DNA of 15,255 nucleotides from DAOSVX01 sp964440405 (lineage in GTDB: Bacteria; Bacillota_I; Bacilli_A; RF39; UBA660). Of this stretch, positions 13,875-15,255 are shown piece by piece; the first letter of the stretch is position 1, and each line of letters starts with the position of its first letter. The stretch is taken from the NCBI GenBank assembly GCA_964440405.1, contig CAYTSB010000020.1, positions 1 to 15,255 on the forward strand. The letters run 5' to 3'. The translations under genes were made by a program, and so were the position numbers. The notes under the pieces were generated by a model, which did no database searches, was not told the origin of the DNA, and saw only the letters and a list, made by a program, of their open reading frames with translations.

Positions 13875-14270
13875 TTAAATATTTTTAATCTTATTTTTAA
13901 TAAATTCATCTAATAAATCTGAATCTGCTTTTACCCAAGTATAATCAGAATGTTCTTGACTTAGTACTATGTTGATATCCTTGTTTTTCAATTCAATTAA
14001 GAAATCAAGTTCTATATAATGATATATTGTTTCTTTTTCTTTTATTTTATCATAAAAATTTATTAATTTAACATTATTACTATCAATATTAATACCTGTT
14101 TCTTCAAAAATTTCTCTTTTAAATGCATTTAATATTAATTCACCATCTTCAATATTTCCACCCGGAAATTCCCAAGCTCCTGGCAAAAAAGCATCAGTTT
14201 TACTTCTTTTGACTACTAAATATTCATCTTTGCATTTAATAATACCAGTTAACACCAATTTTCTTTCCAT
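13875..14270 (-). CDS. Nudix hydrolase (first of a tandem pair)
   Basis: A 131-residue Nudix hydrolase. The Nudix box runs from Gly 38 to Ile 60 (GNIEDGELILNAFKREI, then FEETGI) and fits the consensus exactly. The upstream block WEFPGG is typical of MutT-like enzymes. The C-terminal QEHSDYTWVK segment parallels the next gene. The start is well supported: TTGGAGG precedes the ATG by about 5 nt, directly after the stop of the truncated GNAT gene. Substrate unknown; house-cleaning of modified nucleotides or processing of a nucleotide intermediate are both possible. Confidence 0.88.
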   Translation of the reverse strand: MERKLVLTGIIKCKDEYLVVKRSKTDAFLPGAWEFPGGNIEDGELILNAFKREIFEETGINIDSNNVKLINFYDKIKEKETIYHYIELDFLIELKNKDINIVLSQEHSDYTWVKADSDLLDEFIKNKIKNI

Positions 14271-14281
14271 AAATCCTCCAA

Positions 14282-14506
14282 CTATTTAATTAAAAATCCA
14301 TATAAATAACCAATAATTTGATTGTTAACTTTAGCAAATAATATACAATTATTGGGATTTTCTAATAATTTTTCATATAAAGAATTAACAACACAATTTT
14401 TATTGATATTATTGTCATATTGTTTTTCATCTCTTATTAATCTAGTTAAAAATTCATTAGCTTTGCTAACATTTTCATTAGTGGCTACAATTATTTTAAT
14501 ATCCAT
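14282..14506 (-). CDS. Truncated GNAT acetyltransferase (N-terminal half only, probable gene remnant)
   Basis: A 74-residue frame beginning MDIKIIVATNENVSKANEFL and ending in the beta strand QIIGYLYGFLIK. This is the typical N-terminal half of a GNAT protein, but the stop comes before motif A, so the acetyl-CoA-binding R/QxxGxG/A loop and the whole C-terminal half are missing. About 70-80 residues are absent compared with usual GNAT length. The start has a fair SD (AGAAGG), so a short peptide may still be made. The next gene's SD follows the stop at once, so the missing half was deleted rather than separated by a frameshift. A free-standing small protein with another role is possible but less likely. 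Confidence 0.65.
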   Translation of the reverse strand: MDIKIIVATNENVSKANEFLTRLIRDEKQYDNNINKNCVVNSLYEKLLENPNNCILFAKVNNQIIGYLYGFLIK

Positions 14507-14538
14507 TTATTTTCCTTCTCTTTTTATATTTTAATAAA

Positions 14539-15129
14539 TTATCTTATTATGCTTTGGGCATAAACTTCTTTATATTTATCAATTGCATCATTAACCTTTA
14601 TCCAGTAAACATTTGTTAATTCATTATCGTAAGGATCTATTCCACTTCTTTCAAAAATACCACCAAGAGCTTTAATTGTTTTTTCTGATCCCAAATTTGT
14701 CACTGAACAATCTAACATTACTTTTTTTAAGCCTATTTCTTTAGCTTTTAATAATCCTAAATATAAATTTATTTTATTATATCCCTTTCTTCTTTCGGTT
14801 GGTCTTATTCCATATCCAATATGGCCACCAAATTCCAGCATCTCTTTGGTTAAATCATATCTAATATTTATTGTTCCTATCAGCTTATTATCATTTTCTC
14901 TAATCAAGAAAAATGTTTGCTGCGGAACGCGATTGATACTATACGCATATTCTTTATCTTTTCTTTTTTGAATTTCAATAAGCCAATCTTCATAAGTTGT
15001 TTTATTTAAACACTTGTCCATTCCGCCAACCCCATTTATATCAGAATTATACTCTATATGCTCTTTTAAATATTCAAGTGCTTCTTCTTTTCTTGCTTGG
15101 CTTGGCTCTTCTAAAAAAAATCTATCCAT
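14539..15129 (-). CDS. GNAT family N-acetyltransferase
   Basis: A 196-residue cytoplasmic acetyltransferase. A variable N-terminal helical region (1-70) is followed by PQQTFFLIRENDNKLIGTIN (beta strands 2-4) and motif A GGHIGYGIRPTERRKGYN (about 101-118). The C-terminal LKKVMLDCSVTNLGSEKTI (motif B) and ALGGIFE follow. In the acetyl-CoA loop the last position is Asn 118 where Gly or Ala is usual. Its relatives are small-molecule or antibiotic-type acetyltransferases of low-GC Firmicutes; the substrate is not predictable. GGAG precedes the ATG by about 7 nt. It is separated by 27 nt from the partial gene upstream and by 32 nt from the truncated GNAT gene downstream, all on the minus strand. 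Confidence 0.88.
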   Translation of the reverse strand: MDRFFLEEPSQARKEEALEYLKEHIEYNSDINGVGGMDKCLNKTTYEDWLIEIQKRKDKEYAYSINRVPQQTFFLIRENDNKLIGTINIRYDLTKEMLEFGGHIGYGIRPTERRKGYNKINLYLGLLKAKEIGLKKVMLDCSVTNLGSEKTIKALGGIFERSGIDPYDNELTNVYWIKVNDAIDKYKEVYAQSIIR

Positions 15130-15156
15130 GTTCTCACTCCACCAATCTATTCTTTT

Positions 15157-15255
15157 TTATTCATTATTAAAAATAAATGTTGTTCTATTAGGTTTAGGAA
15201 ATTCAATCTTATAATTATTATTAGTATAATCCTTTATTGTTCTTTCCCAAAATCT
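15157..15255 (-). CDS. C-terminal end of an upstream gene, possibly another GNAT acetyltransferase (partial)
   Basis: An open minus-strand frame enters from the right edge and ends at a TAA at 15157-15159, leaving 32 residues that start RFWERTIKDYTNNNYKIEF and end in TTFIFNNE. The FW..TI..YT pattern close to a C-terminus recalls the last helix and strand of some predicted acetyltransferases (COG5628-like), but so short a piece cannot settle it. The stop is 27 nt before the next gene's ATG, so it is probably in the same operon, which would place the operon promoter outside the window. Confidence 0.5.
   Translation of the reverse strand, partial: RFWERTIKDYTNNNYKIEFPKPNRTTFIFNNE

Noticed and set aside
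1..15255. Mycoplasma-type code (UGA = Trp)
   Set aside because: TGA closes the TadB-like gene in a sensible place, the Trp codon checked in trpS is TGG, and the genes have no internal TGA.
1..15255. CRISPR array, tRNA, rRNA or insertion sequence
   Set aside because: No regularly spaced repeats, no cloverleaf or ribosomal sequence and no transposase or terminal repeats were found by reading.

Overview
The window is strongly AT-rich and densely coded. Codon use, extended Shine-Dalgarno (SD) sites that often reach GGTGAT, consensus sigma-A-type promoters and short intrinsic terminators suggest a low-GC Bacilli/Firmicutes lineage, plausibly an uncultured gut member with a small genome. The genetic code looks standard: TGA ends the TadB-like gene, and the Trp codon checked in trpS is TGG. 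Fifteen of the seventeen genes or gene fragments lie on the minus strand; the DUF192 gene and a small XRE regulator are the only plus-strand genes.

Region 1 (1-3413, minus strand) is a Tad/Flp-type pilus or type II/IV secretion motor operon. From its promoter at 3385-3413 it runs CpaE/MinD-like ATPase, CpaF/TadA ATPase, TadB-like membrane protein, then a second membrane protein cut by the window edge. All junctions overlap or are very short. Region 2 (3451-6365) holds a COG2509-type FAD dehydrogenase and trpS, each with its own promoter and terminator. A divergent DUF192 gene leaves the trpS promoter region and its 3' end overlaps obgE.

Region 3 (6336-10344, minus strand) links a two-component phosphorelay to the essential GTPase Obg: a seven-helix hybrid sensor kinase, an HPt-REC protein without a DNA-binding domain, then obgE 11 nt further on. 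A second strong promoter lies at the 3' end of the kinase gene, so HPt-REC and obgE can also be transcribed without it. The layout recalls spo0B-obg of Bacillus subtilis. Region 4 (10381-12282) has a nucleotidase-like HAD / acyltransferase fusion divergent from the XRE regulator. The shared region carries two copies of a 16-bp operator in inverted orientation over the regulator's promoter.

Region 5 (12283-15255, minus strand) looks accessory. It holds a 3' gene fragment at a 100-N scaffold gap whose flanks are an identical 52-bp sequence. It continues with a compact gene set transcribed as partial GNAT, GNAT, truncated GNAT, Nudix, Nudix, queC. The gap is most likely an unmerged contig overlap. 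No rRNA, tRNA, CRISPR array or complete insertion sequence was seen.
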